Counted from the first letter of the stretch, positions 50,751 through 60,146 are shown. The stretch is DNA of 64,000 nucleotides from CAVYXA01 sp963846775 (GCA_963846775.1 CAWJXB010000001.1:186001-250000); one strand, 5' to 3'. Program-made: numbers and translations. The notes: generated by a model from the letters alone, not told the origin.

Positions 50751-51557
50751 GGAAGCCACCGCTACAGCCTGTAGCCCCACGATGCGGCGCGCCCGGCGGT
50801 CGCGCCCTACCAAATCCGTCATTTCGGCTTTGACGGCGACGGAGCGGCTGTTGTTGATGGCGGCGTGGCTGTTGGTGTCTCCGGGGCTTTGATCCCGAGC
50901 AAGCTCGACCTCGAAGATCAGCACCGAGTTCGGCGGAATATCAGCGCCCGCGCCGCGCTCGCCATAGCCGAGGTCCGATGGAATAATAAGCTGGGATTTC
51001 CCGCCGACCTTCATCAACTGAAGTCCCTCCGTCCAACCTTTGATCACGGCGTTAAGCGGAAACGTCGCAGGCTGGCCGCGCTTGTAGGAGCTGTCGAACA
51101 CGGTGCCATCGATCAATTTCCCCTCATAATTTACGGTCACAGTATCGGTCGCTTTGGGCAAAGCGCCGGCGCCTTCCTTGATCGTCTTGTATTGCAAACC
51201 ATCCGCCGTCGTCTTCACGCCCGGTTTGTTCTTGTTCTCGGCCAGAAATTTCTCGCCCTCGCCCTTACTTTTTTCCGCCGCTTCCTTCTGTCGAGCCTCC
51301 ATCTCCTTTTCGAACGCCATCATGGTGTCCTTGATTTCTGCCTCGGTCATCTTCGGTTTTCCGGCCATCCCGTCCTTCACCCCGGCCGCGAAAGCATCGA
51401 CATTCACCGGAACTTTCTGCTTGCCTAAATTGGTGCCGATATTAACGCCGATGGCGTAACTCGACTTATCTTTCGGGTCTTTGAACTGCGTTTTTTCCTG
51501 TGCGATAACCGGCGTAACCAGCGCGAGCAGGGCGAGGGTAGGGACAATTTTTTTCAT
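50679..51557 (-). CDS. Periplasmic FKBP-type peptidyl-prolyl isomerase with repeat-derived tail
   Basis: 292 residues. Signal peptide MKKIVPTLALLALVTPVIAQ, FkpA/Mip-like dimerisation helices (about 25-125, SYAIGVNIGTNLGKQKVPVN), then an FKBP domain (about 130-220: VTVNYEGKLIDGTVFDSSY, GWTEGLQLMKVGGKSQLIIP, GYGERGAGADIPPNSVLIFE). The normal FKBP end is VELARD. About 70 further residues are encoded by REP-like DNA (50757-50811) and overlap the 3' end of the convergent oxidase gene, so the tail is probably an accidental extension. Confidence 0.9.
   Translation of the reverse strand: MKKIVPTLALLALVTPVIAQEKTQFKDPKDKSSYAIGVNIGTNLGKQKVPVNVDAFAAGVKDGMAGKPKMTEAEIKDTMMAFEKEMEARQKEAAEKSKGEGEKFLAENKNKPGVKTTADGLQYKTIKEGAGALPKATDTVTVNYEGKLIDGTVFDSSYKRGQPATFPLNAVIKGWTEGLQLMKVGGKSQLIIPSDLGYGERGAGADIPPNSVLIFEVELARDQSPGDTNSHAAINNSRSVAVKAEMTDLVGRDRRARRIVGLQAVAVASLFQKSCGFLLPTRARFRTPAKFL
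50757..50811. repeat. REP pair inside the FKBP C-terminal extension
   Basis: CCGCTACAGCCTGTAGCC joins two head-to-head GTAG/CTAC flanks, followed by GGCGCG-CCCGGCGGT-CGCGCC and CTACC. It is read through by the FKBP frame. Confidence 0.65.
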
Positions 51558-51615
51558 AAAGTCGATTTTTAGTTGCGGTTGCGCTTTAATTCGGAGCGCG
51601 GAAAGCTGGACGCTA

Positions 51616-52431
51616 ATGGAGAAACGATGCTCGTCAAGCAAAGGAAAACCTCGCTGCCTGCTCTGCCCGCTCGTCTGTCTCGCGCTCGTGGGCGCGAGCG
51701 CGGCCGACATCACTCTCTCTCCCGCCGAGGCGCGCCGGATCGGAAACAAAGTCTGGCAAAATGAATGTAATGGCAGCATCGCGGGCCTGACCTCCTGGAA
51801 TGAAGGGGAAAACTTCGCCTCGTTAGGCATCGGTCACTTTATCTGGTACCCAAAGGACGTGCACGGCCCGTTTCAGGAAAGTTTCCCGAAACTGGTTAGT
51901 TTTATTTCCGCACGCGGCGCGAAGCTGCCCCAGATTTTGCTGGGCGTTGGTGAGCTGCATTGTCCTTGGAATTCGCGTGGGGAGTTTCTCCGGGCCCAGC
52001 AAGCACCTGAGATGAAACAGTTGCGTCAGTTTCTGGCCGATACGGTCGATCTTCAGGCGGAATTTTTGGTCGCGCGATTGCAGGCGGCCCTTCCGAAAAT
52101 GCTGGCCCAAGCGGTGCCGTCGCAGCGTGAAATGGTGGAGAAAAATTTCAATCGCGTTGCGAGCAGCGCGGGAGGCCGTTATGCGCTGGTCGATTACGTC
52201 AATTTCAAGGGCGAAGGCGTTCTCCCCAGTGAGCGATACAAGGAGGAAGGGTGGGGCCTGCTTCAGGTTCTATCGGAAATGCGCGCGACCGATCCCGACC
52301 CAGTAAAAGAATTTTCCCGTGCCGCGAGCGCCGTTTTGAGAAGGCGGGTGGCGAACGCGCCGCCGGAGCGTCACGAAGCGAAGTGGTTACCGGGTTGGCT
52401 AAATCGCGTAAACAGCTACAGTCGGGGCTAG
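51616..52431 (+). CDS. Secreted lysozyme-like protein of uncertain activity
   Basis: 271 residues. Signal-like N-terminus (LLCPLVCLALVGASAAD). The segment ECNGSIAGLTSWNEGENFAS followed by LGIGHFIWYP resembles the Glu...GIGH pattern of phage-type lysozymes (E-x-n-Y-x-D-x-x-G-x-x-T-x-G-x-GH), but I cannot confirm the fold. The remainder is helical with LVDYVNFKGEGVLPSERYKE and WGLLQVLSEM. Five bases precede the L,D-transpeptidase gene, so a cell-wall role is likely. Confidence 0.6.
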   Translation: MEKRCSSSKGKPRCLLCPLVCLALVGASAADITLSPAEARRIGNKVWQNECNGSIAGLTSWNEGENFASLGIGHFIWYPKDVHGPFQESFPKLVSFISARGAKLPQILLGVGELHCPWNSRGEFLRAQQAPEMKQLRQFLADTVDLQAEFLVARLQAALPKMLAQAVPSQREMVEKNFNRVASSAGGRYALVDYVNFKGEGVLPSERYKEEGWGLLQVLSEMRATDPDPVKEFSRAASAVLRRRVANAPPERHEAKWLPGWLNRVNSYSRG

Positions 52432-52435
52432 TTTC

Positions 52436-53065
52436 ATGCGTCGCCTTATCCTTCTCGCATCTTGTATTGCCTGTGTGACTGGCACAACGCCCGGGGCGAG
52501 CGCACAGTGGCCGTGGCAAAAGAGGACGCCGCCGCCGCAAAAAAGCGGAACATCGCAACCGATGCGCAAAGCGAGCGAGCTAATTCGAAGGCAGGAGCCG
52601 TTGAAGGTGAATGAAGCGCTGCTCAAACAATGCACGCCGGAAAATGTTCACATCATCGTCTCGCTGGCGAAACAGCGCGCGTATCTGATGCTTGGCGATC
52701 AAGTCGTGGCGGACGGACCCATCTCCTCCGGCAAACGGGGCCACACTTCGCCCACCGGAAATTTTAAGGTGCTGGAAAAGGATCCGGACCATCGCTCCAC
52801 TGTTTACGGCGACTTTGTCGATGGTAGTGGCCGCGTGGTGCGCGCGGGAATCAGCTCGCGGATCGATTCCGCGCCGAGCGGCACGCATTACGTCGGCGCG
52901 CCGATGAAATGGTTTCTTCGCCTAACAGATGAGGGCGTCGGGATGCATATCGGCATTCTGCCTGGCTATCCCGCGTCACATGGTTGCATCCGCGAGTCAG
53001 CTGATGGCGCCAAGTTGTTTTACGATCACGTTAAAGTAGGCACGCCCGTGACCGTCGAGCCCTGA
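52436..53065 (+). CDS. L,D-transpeptidase (YkuD domain)
   Basis: 209 residues. Makes 3-3 peptidoglycan cross-links or attaches proteins to the wall. Signal peptide (MRRLILLASCIACVTGTTPG). YkuD domain about residues 65-205: VSLAKQRAYLMLGDQVVADG, SGKRGHTSPTGNFKVLEKDP, and the catalytic MHIGILPGYPASHGCIRESA with His and the SHGCIR Cys. Follows the lysozyme-like gene closely; both act in the envelope. Confidence 0.92.
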   Translation: MRRLILLASCIACVTGTTPGASAQWPWQKRTPPPQKSGTSQPMRKASELIRRQEPLKVNEALLKQCTPENVHIIVSLAKQRAYLMLGDQVVADGPISSGKRGHTSPTGNFKVLEKDPDHRSTVYGDFVDGSGRVVRAGISSRIDSAPSGTHYVGAPMKWFLRLTDEGVGMHIGILPGYPASHGCIRESADGAKLFYDHVKVGTPVTVEP

Positions 53066-53112
53066 TCAGCAGATCGGCTTGCGCTTTTGTTTGCTCCTTC
53101 TACTGTGGCGCG

Positions 53113-53451
53113 GTGAAAAAAATCGAAGCGGTCGTCAAGCCGTTTAAGAGCGAAGCAGTCCGCGAAGCGCTGATCGAGATCGGCGTCGAAGGAATGACCA
53201 TGAGCGAGGTGAAAGGATTTGGGCGGCAGAAAGGCCACAGCGAGATTTATCGCGGCAGCGAATACACGGTCGATTTTTTGCCGAAAGTAAAATTCGAAGT
53301 CGTGATCGCCGACGACCGCGTCGGGCGCGCGGTCGATGCCATTTTGAACGCGGCCAAGACCGGCAAGATCGGCGACGGTAAAATCTTCGTGACTCCCGTG
53401 GAGGAAGCCGTGCGAATCCGGACGGGCGAACGTGGTCCGGAAGCCGTTTAG
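53113..53451 (+). CDS. glnB: Nitrogen regulatory protein PII
   Basis: 112-residue trimeric sensor of 2-oxoglutarate, ATP/ADP and, by uridylylation, glutamine. GTG start at 53113. The T-loop is intact with Tyr51 (RGSEYTVDFLPKVKFEVVIA), B-loop KTGKIGDGKIFV, and N-terminal KKIEAVVKPFKSEAVREAL. No amtB or glnA is adjacent in the window. A heptad array follows the stop. Confidence 0.95.
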   Translation: MKKIEAVVKPFKSEAVREALIEIGVEGMTMSEVKGFGRQKGHSEIYRGSEYTVDFLPKVKFEVVIADDRVGRAVDAILNAAKTGKIGDGKIFVTPVEEAVRIRTGERGPEAV

Positions 53452-53453
53452 TT

Positions 53454-53488
53454 CAGAGGTCAGAAGTCAGCGATCAGAGGTCAGAATC
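53454..53488. repeat. Tandem heptad array, CAGAGGT type
   Basis: Five adjacent 7-mers: CAGAGGT, CAGAAGT, CAGCGAT, CAGAGGT, CAGAATC. No right arm. It lies between glnB and uppP. Confidence 0.75.
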
Positions 53489-53515
53489 CGCTCCAACGCT
53501 TCAATGATGTAAGAA

Positions 53516-54385
53516 ATGCACGATTATTTGCTCTCTTTCTTCCTCGGCGTCGTCGAGGGTCTTACTGAGTTCCTCCCCGTCAGTTCCACGGCGCACCTCC
53601 GGATTTGCGAGGCGCTGATGCATATCGATCTGCATGATGGTTTCTGGAAGATGTACTCGATTGTCATTCAGCTCGGCGCGATTCTGGCGTTGCCGGTTTA
53701 TTTCTGGAACCGGCTCATCCAGTTTCTTCGCACATTTCCCAAAGGGGAGCGGGGCGATCGCACGATCGTTACGCATCCGCTCAGCCTCACCCTGATCGCG
53801 TTCGCCGTGACAGCGATTCCGGCGTGGGCGTTGACAAAACAGATCGGGAAAAATCTGGAGAGCTTGTGGGTAATGGCGATCGCCCTGCTCGTCGGCGGGA
53901 TCGTGATGTGGATTGTCGATTCCGTCTGCACGCGCCCACGCGTGACACACATGGAAGAAATGAGCTTGCCCCAAGCGGTCTGGATCGGCGCAGCCCAAAT
54001 TCTTTCTGCTGTTTTTCCCGGGACATCGCGGTCGATGTCCACTATCGCGGCGGGGCAAGTCGCCGGCATGTCGCGTTCGGCCGCACTCGAGTTTTCATTC
54101 TTTCTCTCGATGCCGACGATGATCGTGGCGACGGGTTATGATTTTCTGAAAACGATCGGGTCTTATCGTCATCTCGATGCTGAGCAAAATCTCGCGCCGT
54201 TCGCGATGAACGGGCAACAATGGATCGTCCTCGCAATCGGGTTCGTCGTTTCGTTTTTTGTCGCCCTCGCTGTCGTCGCGTGGTTCATGCACTGGGTGCG
54301 CCAGCATGGATTTGCGCCATTTGCGATTTACCGAATCATCATCGGCCTGTTGTTGATGACGTTGCTCTGGCGGGGTCTGATTTAA
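53516..54385 (+). CDS. uppP: Undecaprenyl-diphosphate phosphatase
   Basis: Membrane enzyme recycling the C55 lipid carrier of wall synthesis (BacA family; bacitracin tolerance). 289 residues with seven to eight membrane spans. Catalytic motifs VVEGLTEFLPVSSTAHL (E-x3-E) and VFPGTSRSMSTIAAGQVAGM with the Arg. The second motif has MSTI in place of the usual GATI. Overlaps the convergent rhomboid gene by 47 bases. Confidence 0.94.
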   Translation: MHDYLLSFFLGVVEGLTEFLPVSSTAHLRICEALMHIDLHDGFWKMYSIVIQLGAILALPVYFWNRLIQFLRTFPKGERGDRTIVTHPLSLTLIAFAVTAIPAWALTKQIGKNLESLWVMAIALLVGGIVMWIVDSVCTRPRVTHMEEMSLPQAVWIGAAQILSAVFPGTSRSMSTIAAGQVAGMSRSAALEFSFFLSMPTMIVATGYDFLKTIGSYRHLDAEQNLAPFAMNGQQWIVLAIGFVVSFFVALAVVAWFMHWVRQHGFAPFAIYRIIIGLLLMTLLWRGLI

Positions 54386-55532
54386 TCCGATCGCCCGTCG
54401 CCCGTGGAGCGATCACGAGGCCGACAATGAATCCGCTGATCAAGCCGCAGACGTGAGCAGCCGTGCTCACCTCCGGCGTCATCAAGTCGAATGCGGTCTG
54501 AATTCCGATGATGAGTAGAATGTTGAACAGGCGCTCCCTGGCGCGTGGAGCGTTCCGATGCCGGAGAAGAAATCCCGCCCACGCGCCGACGATTCCCATG
54601 ACACACCCGGACGCGCCGACGACCTGGGTCGCATCCGTTAGTCGTAACAACCACAACACAACAATACCCGCGCTGGAGCCGAATCCGGATAACAAATAGC
54701 AGAGGACGAAGCGCAAGGAGCCGATCGTTCGTTCCAAGCCGGGCCCGAGAACGTAGAGCGCAAACAGGTTGAAGAGGAGATGCGCCACACCCGCGTGAAG
54801 AAACAGCGCAGCAAACAATCGCCAGTACTCATGCAAAAATACGACCCGATATGGTTCCAAGGCGCCGAGCCGATGAAGCATGATGGATTCCGGCAGATGG
54901 TGGTACGAGATCTCCAGCAAAAACACGGCGACATTCAGTGCGATGAAAATTATGACCGCCGGGGCATGTCGAAAACGTCGCCGTCGATCCTGCGCTCGCT
55001 GGCGTGGAAGCGGAACGCCGGAAACGAATACGGTGGGTCGGTCCGATTCCAATTGACGAAACAATTCGATTTGCCGGCGTAGCTCGGCACTCGGATGAAA
55101 GATCTGAAGCGTGAGAGCGAGCCGGCGGGCCGCAGTGTAGTGTTGCTTGGCCGCAAGCTCCGTCATTTTCCGCAGACCGACAGCGGGAATAAACAAGAGC
55201 GTGAACCACGCACCGCCGCCGATGAATCCAGCGGCGTTGCGCGCAAAAATCCAGGCCAGCCCGGTGATCGCCAGCACGATAGCCGCCGCGACGCGCCAGC
55301 CACGATAAATCTCGCCCGGCCGCCAGGCTTTGGCCAAGACAAGCAACGGCGAAATGACCGCGACAAAGAGCAAAATCCGATTCAGGTCCACGGCGGGAAC
55401 GTTCACCAGATCGAGAACGAATACTAGCGTAGCAAGCGCGTGCCAACATCGGGCTCGATCCTTCTTAGTTGCTGTAAATCTCAACGCAGAGTAGCGCGGG
55501 CTACTGCAATCAAATCTTGCTTTTGACGCCAC
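54339..55532 (-). CDS. Rhomboid family intramembrane serine protease
   Basis: Up to 397 residues. N-terminal membrane part (LVFVLDLVNVPAVDL, ILLFVAVISPLLVLA) and a soluble helical region (about 130-195) precede the six-span rhomboid core: EYWRLFAALFLHAGVAHLLF (H-x2-x3-N region), catalytic Ser in VVGASGCVMGIVGAW (GxSG) and His in STAAHVCGLISGFIVG. Start is a GTG at 55532; a TTG at 55484 is also possible, which would leave more room for the divergent promoter. Substrate unknown. Confidence 0.88.
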   Translation of the reverse strand: MASKARFDCSSPRYSALRFTATKKDRARCWHALATLVFVLDLVNVPAVDLNRILLFVAVISPLLVLAKAWRPGEIYRGWRVAAAIVLAITGLAWIFARNAAGFIGGGAWFTLLFIPAVGLRKMTELAAKQHYTAARRLALTLQIFHPSAELRRQIELFRQLESDRPTVFVSGVPLPRQRAQDRRRRFRHAPAVIIFIALNVAVFLLEISYHHLPESIMLHRLGALEPYRVVFLHEYWRLFAALFLHAGVAHLLFNLFALYVLGPGLERTIGSLRFVLCYLLSGFGSSAGIVVLWLLRLTDATQVVGASGCVMGIVGAWAGFLLRHRNAPRARERLFNILLIIGIQTAFDLMTPEVSTAAHVCGLISGFIVGLVIAPRATGDRIKSDPARATSSTTGR

Positions 55533-55551
55533 TTTTTACTTGGATTGCAGC

Positions 55552-56319
55552 GTGTCTGCGGGTGATCAGGTCACGTCCCTGACGGGGACTGGCGAAGGCG
55601 CGCATGATGGAGCGGCGGCGTTTGCCACTACCCATTGGAGCGTGGTTCTCTCCGCGCAAGGCGAGTCGGCCGCAGCGGAACAAGCGCTTGAAAAACTTTG
55701 CCGCACTTACTGGCGACCGATTTATACCTTCATTCGACGACGGGGGGCCCGTCCGGAGGAAGCGGAAGATCTCACCCAGGGTTTTTTTGCCCAGCTACTG
55801 GAGCGCAGAAGTCTGGATGCCGTCCGCAAGGAGAAAGGGCGGTTGCGTTCTTATCTGCTTGGGGCGCTGAAATATTTTCTGGCGGACGAACAGCGGCGGA
55901 CGATGGCGATCAAGCGGGGGAAAGGACAGCGGCTGGTCCCCTTGGAAGAACTGCGTGGTGATGCAAGTAGTGAGATGGAACCCGCGGACCCAACGACCGC
56001 CGAACTGATTTACGAACGACGGTGGGCTTCCACGCTGTTGGAACACGTGCTGAGCCGATTAAAAGATGAATACCGCGCCGCAGGCAACGCCGCGTTGTTT
56101 GATTCTTTGAAAAGACTGCTGCCCGATGACCCAGGCGCGCCGTCACAGGCGGAAATCGCGGCGCAATTGGGGATGACCGAAAATGCGGTTCGGCAAGCGT
56201 TTCACCGATTCCGGCAACGCTATCAATCGCTCATGCGCGAGGAAATCGCCAACACGGTCGCCACGCCTGGCGATATTGAAGATGAGCTGCGCCATCTCAT
56301 ATCGGTGCTCGAATCGTAA
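55552..56319 (+). CDS. ECF sigma factor linked to a protein kinase gene
   Basis: 255 residues from a GTG at 55552 (a TTG at 55540 is the alternative). Sigma region 2: THWSVVLSAQGESAAAEQAL, RTYWRPIYTFIRRRGARPEE, EDLTQGFFAQLLERRSLDAV. Region 4: APSQAEIAAQLGMTENAVRQ, AFHRFRQRYQSLMREEIANT. The THWSVV start and QGFFAQLLER text are typical of the planctomycete/verrucomicrobial ECF groups whose next gene is a Ser/Thr kinase, as here. Three bases separate the two, so phosphorylation control of the sigma factor is likely. Confidence 0.9.
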   Translation: MSAGDQVTSLTGTGEGAHDGAAAFATTHWSVVLSAQGESAAAEQALEKLCRTYWRPIYTFIRRRGARPEEAEDLTQGFFAQLLERRSLDAVRKEKGRLRSYLLGALKYFLADEQRRTMAIKRGKGQRLVPLEELRGDASSEMEPADPTTAELIYERRWASTLLEHVLSRLKDEYRAAGNAALFDSLKRLLPDDPGAPSQAEIAAQLGMTENAVRQAFHRFRQRYQSLMREEIANTVATPGDIEDELRHLISVLES

Positions 56320-56322
56320 CGC

Positions 56323-59239
56323 ATGCGAGATTTTTTCGAAGTACAACAGGAAGAGAGCGCGAGCGACTCTCCGGCAATGATCAGGGTAATCAAAATTTGC
56401 ACGAAGTGCGGCACGAAAATTCCTTCCGATGCGCCGGAAGGCCTTTGCACCAGATGCACGCTGAAAGCGGCGCTCGGCATCTTGCCGGACACACCTGTAG
56501 CCGGGAGCGCCTCGTCCGCCGTAGACTCAGCGGAGGCGGATGACCCCGGCGGGCCGGCATCATCGATGCCGGCTACAGCACGCACGGCTGATTTGTTGGG
56601 CGAAGTCGGCGACTACGAGTTGCTGGAGGAAATCGGACGTGGCGGTCAGGGCGTCGTGTTTCGTGCCCGGCAGAAAAGCCTGAACCGCACCGTGGCGTTA
56701 AAAATCATTGGACTTGGCCAATGGGCAAGCAAAGCGCACCTGAAACGATTTCGCCGGGAAGCTGAGGCGGCTGCCGGCCTCGATCATCCGGGGATCGTGC
56801 CGATTTATGAAGTCGGCGAGCGCGATGGCTCGTGCTACTTCAGCATGAAGCTCGTCGAAGGCGGTCAGCTTGATGGAGTAGTCAGGCGAAAGCCGATGTC
56901 GATCCGGCAGGCGGTGGAACTCATCGCGAAGGTGGCCCGCACGGTGCATTACGCGCATGAACACGGCATTCTGCATCGCGACATCAAACCGGGGAATATC
57001 CTACTCGATACAAAAGGCGAACCGCATCTCACCGATTTCGGCCTTGCGCGACTGATTGAATCGGAAAGCACGGTCACGCGCACGATGGAAGTAATGGGCA
57101 CGCCCAGTTACATGGCGCCGGAACAAGCCATGGGAAACAACGCGGCGGTCAGCAGCGCCACAGATGTTTACGGAATTGGCGCAGTTCTTTACCAACTGCT
57201 GACAGGTCATCCGCCGTTTGCCGGTGGGACAACCTACGAGACGATCAAGTTGCTCCTGGATACCGAGCCGCGGCAACCGCGGCTGTTAAATCCGAAAATC
57301 GATCGCGATCTCTCCACAATCTGTCTCAAGTGTCTCGAGAAAGATCCACAGCGCCGCTACTCTTCCGCTCTCGCGCTGGCCGAAGACTTGGAACGCTGGC
57401 TAAAGCACGAACCGATTCAGGCGCGCCGCACTGGAATTTTCACCCGCGGCAAGAAAATGGGTGCGGCGAAATCCAACCAGAGCGCTGCTGGCGGCGTCTC
57501 TGGTTGCATTGGCCGCGGCAAGCGGCTGGAACATTTGGAAAAGTGAATTGATCCGGCAACCGGTAACGACGAGTCCACCACCCGAGAAGAGCATTGCCGT
57601 GTTGCCCTTTGAGAATTTCAGTGACAACAAAGAAAACTCCTACTTCGCCGCCGGGATTCAAGACGATATTCTGACGAGCCTCGCGCAGATTCACGATTTG
57701 AAAGTAATCAGCCGCACGAGCGTGATGGCTTATCAAAAACCCGGCGGGCGCAATATGCGTGAGATCAGCCAGGCGCTGGGCGTGGCGAATGTTCTCGAAG
57801 GGAGCGTCCGCCGCACGGGCAACCGCGTGCTCGTCAACGTCCAGCTGATCGACGCGCGCAACGACCGTCACCTCTGGGCGGAGCGTTACGACCGCACCGT
57901 CGCCGATTCGATCGGCCTTCAAGGCGAACTGGCCACACAGATCGCGGCCGCTCTGAAAACGACACTCGCGCCAGAAGAAATGGCGCGCTTTGCTGCCAAA
58001 CCGACCGCTAACTCAGAGGCCTACGTGCTTTACCTGACAGCACTCGGAAAGGAAGCAACAGATGAGATCGCGGCGGAGCAGCTTTACGTGCAGGCCACTA
58101 CGGTTGATCCCACCTTCGCATTAGCTTACGCGCGAGCTTCCATTCTCAACAGCCGGATTCCAGGCGATGACCAGCGATCATCGGGCGCGTAAGGCGAAAG
58201 CGCGTGTCCAAGCGGAGGAAGCTCTGCGATTATCGCCAAACTTGGGCGAAGCGCACATGGCGTTAGGTCTTTGCCTCTATTGGGGGGATAAGAAGTACGA
58301 CGCAGCTCTCAAGGAGTTCGAGGTCGCCGCGGCGACTTCTCCCAATAACGCCAAGATCTACGATTACGTTGCTGGCATCTATCGCCGGCAGGGACGTTGG
58401 CGCGAATCGGTTGCCAGCTTCGAACGCGCCATGTCCCTCGATCCTCGTAACCGCGCGCATCGTTTTCAATGCCGGCAACAATTACCTTTGGCTGCGTGAC
58501 TGGCCTGCTGCTACTGCCTGTTACAATCGCGCCCTGGACATTGCGCCGGATTTCGTGCGTCCCAAGGTCGGCCTTGCCTATCTCGAAGTCTTTCGTAACA
58601 GCAATCCCGCTGCCGGCAGAAAAATTTTGCAGAACATTCCGGAGATTGATCCCCCTATGGGGGAGTGACTTCGGCACGCTTGGACTTGGCCATGCTGGAG
58701 CGGGATTATACCGCGCGGAAAAGATTTTGGCTGACTCTCCGGAAAATTTTCCAGACGCCGGAGACGCCCCAAAATCATTTTACCAGGGCCGCATCGCGCT
58801 TGCTCGCGGCGACATCGAATCGGCCCAGCGCTATTTTGCCGCGGCTAGGCCAGTTATCGAAGAGCGGGTGCGCGAGGATCCCGACATTGCACAGCGTCAT
58901 GCCCAACTCGGATTGCTCTACGCCTACATGCAGAGGAAGGATGATGCCATTCGAGAAAGTCGTCGTGCTATCGAACTCGAGCCAGAAAGCGAAAACGCAT
59001 TTCACGGCGCTCTCTATGCGGGCAATCTGGCGCTGGTTTATGCACTCGTGGGCGAGCCGGACCAGGCGATCACGCTGATCGAGCGTCTCCTTTCCACTCC
59101 CGGCGCGGCCAGTGGCCCAGATCTGTCCCATAGCATTACCCTGGCCGAGCTTCGTCTGCGGTGGGAGTGGGACTCTCTCCGCAGCAATCCGCGCTTCCAG
59201 AAAATTCTCGCTGGACCGGAGCCGAAGACAATCTACTAA
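56323..59239 (+). pseudogene. Ser/Thr protein kinase with C-terminal TPR region, several frame changes after the kinase domain
   Basis: The first 380 residues are continuous: a CxxC zinc-ribbon-like start (KICTKCGTKI, LCTRCTLKAAL), linker, then a Hanks kinase (YELLEEIGRGGQGVVFRA, Lys in VALKII, HGILHRDIKPGNILL, LTDFGLARL, MGTPSYMAPEQAMG). Near 57454 one extra A shifts the frame; the rest (a membrane helix ALLAASLVALAAASGW, a TolB-like domain KSIAVLPFENFSDNKENSYF, TPR repeats, end at 59239) continues over further shifts near 58178, 58447, 58650 and 58717, all fitting extra bases. The linker at 56495-56578 is an in-frame REP dimer. Confidence 0.85.
56495..56578. repeat. In-frame REP dimer within the kinase gene
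   Basis: 84 bases (28 codons) bounded by CTGTAGCC and its inverse GGCTACAG, with an internal hairpin GCCGGCATC-ATC-GATGCCGGC (56553-56573). It encodes the linker between the Cys-rich N-terminus and the kinase domain, with no stop in frame. Confidence 0.8.
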
Positions 59240-59672
59240 TTGGTTTTAGTAGGAACGATTGAACGTGTAGTTGGCGACTGCGCGCCGCGCCCCGGGGTCA
59301 GCGAGCCCTGTTTCGAAAAGATCGTCGCCTCGTTAGCGCCTCGTTCCCAAGTGAGCGGTGATCAGTGATCGGTGATCCCGGCATTGCGCGTCGCGCCCTT
59401 CTCTTGACTGCCAGCCAAAAGCTCTCCCCGATAAGCGCGATCCGAGTAATCCGCGGTTGCCTGCTTCAACGCTTCAACTGCGAAAGCTTTCGCCCGCCAC
59501 GGCGGGTAAACTGATCAGGCGCTTCACCATTTTAGCCGGCGAAGCCACTCTCCGCGTAACGCACAGGCAAATTTTGCGAAGTACATCACTGAACGGCCGG
59601 AACTGAATTTCTCAATGACGAGAAGGCGGAGAGGCCAAAACAACAGAACTTAAACAGAAAGAAACAACAACT
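59240..59672. other. 433-base non-coding gap
   Basis: No convincing ORF. It holds three tandem heptads GGTGATC, AGTGATC, GGTGATC (59357-59377), a perfect palindrome GCGAAAGCTTTCGC (59480-59493) abutting CCCGCC-AC-GGCGGG (59493-59506), and an A-rich leader before the next gene. No tRNA or clear promoter recognised. Confidence 0.6.
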
Positions 59673-60146
59673 ATGAAGACAAAGTTAACGAAGATGATAA
59701 TGAGCACCCTGGCCTTTGGCTGTGCGTCGGTCTGCCTGGCGGCTGCGATGGCGCTGGGCACGTCCGCTACCGCGCAGTCCGCATCCAACGCGCATTGCAG
59801 CTTGCACACGTTAAGGGGCTTGTACCTATGGACCGCGGATGGGTACCAAAACTTCGGCGGGAACCCGGTACCAAAAGACCTTATCGAAGGACTTAGGTTC
59901 AATGGAGATGGGACGGTGGTCGCCGAATTCGGCACAGTCAACATCGGAGGGACGTTTCTTATCAACGCCGCCGGCGCGACAGGAACCTATACGATGAACC
60001 CGGACTGTACGGGCACGCTCTCAATCGGCCCAGACTTTAACATCTACGTCGGCCCGGGCGCTCAACAGCTTTGGATCATCCAGACTGGGGGAGGCCCCGG
60101 CGACGGTACAGGAGTCGCCGTGGGAACGGCGACACGGGTGCCGTAG
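59673..60146 (+). CDS. Secreted protein of unknown function
   Basis: 157 residues. Long signal peptide (TLAFGCASVCLAAAMALGTS, cleavage near ATAQ). Mature part has two Cys (AHCSLHTLRGLYLW and NPDCTGTLSI) likely forming a disulfide, and beta-rich Gly/Asn text (GLRFNGDGTVVAEFGTVNIG; FLINAAGATGTYTMNPDCTG). The pattern G-x-Y-x-FNGDG...G-T-Y-x-x-N-x-DC-x-G resembles small secreted beta-sandwich proteins common in Acidobacteria and Verrucomicrobia. It is followed by a strong terminator. Confidence 0.75.
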   Translation: MKTKLTKMIMSTLAFGCASVCLAAAMALGTSATAQSASNAHCSLHTLRGLYLWTADGYQNFGGNPVPKDLIEGLRFNGDGTVVAEFGTVNIGGTFLINAAGATGTYTMNPDCTGTLSIGPDFNIYVGPGAQQLWIIQTGGGPGDGTGVAVGTATRVP

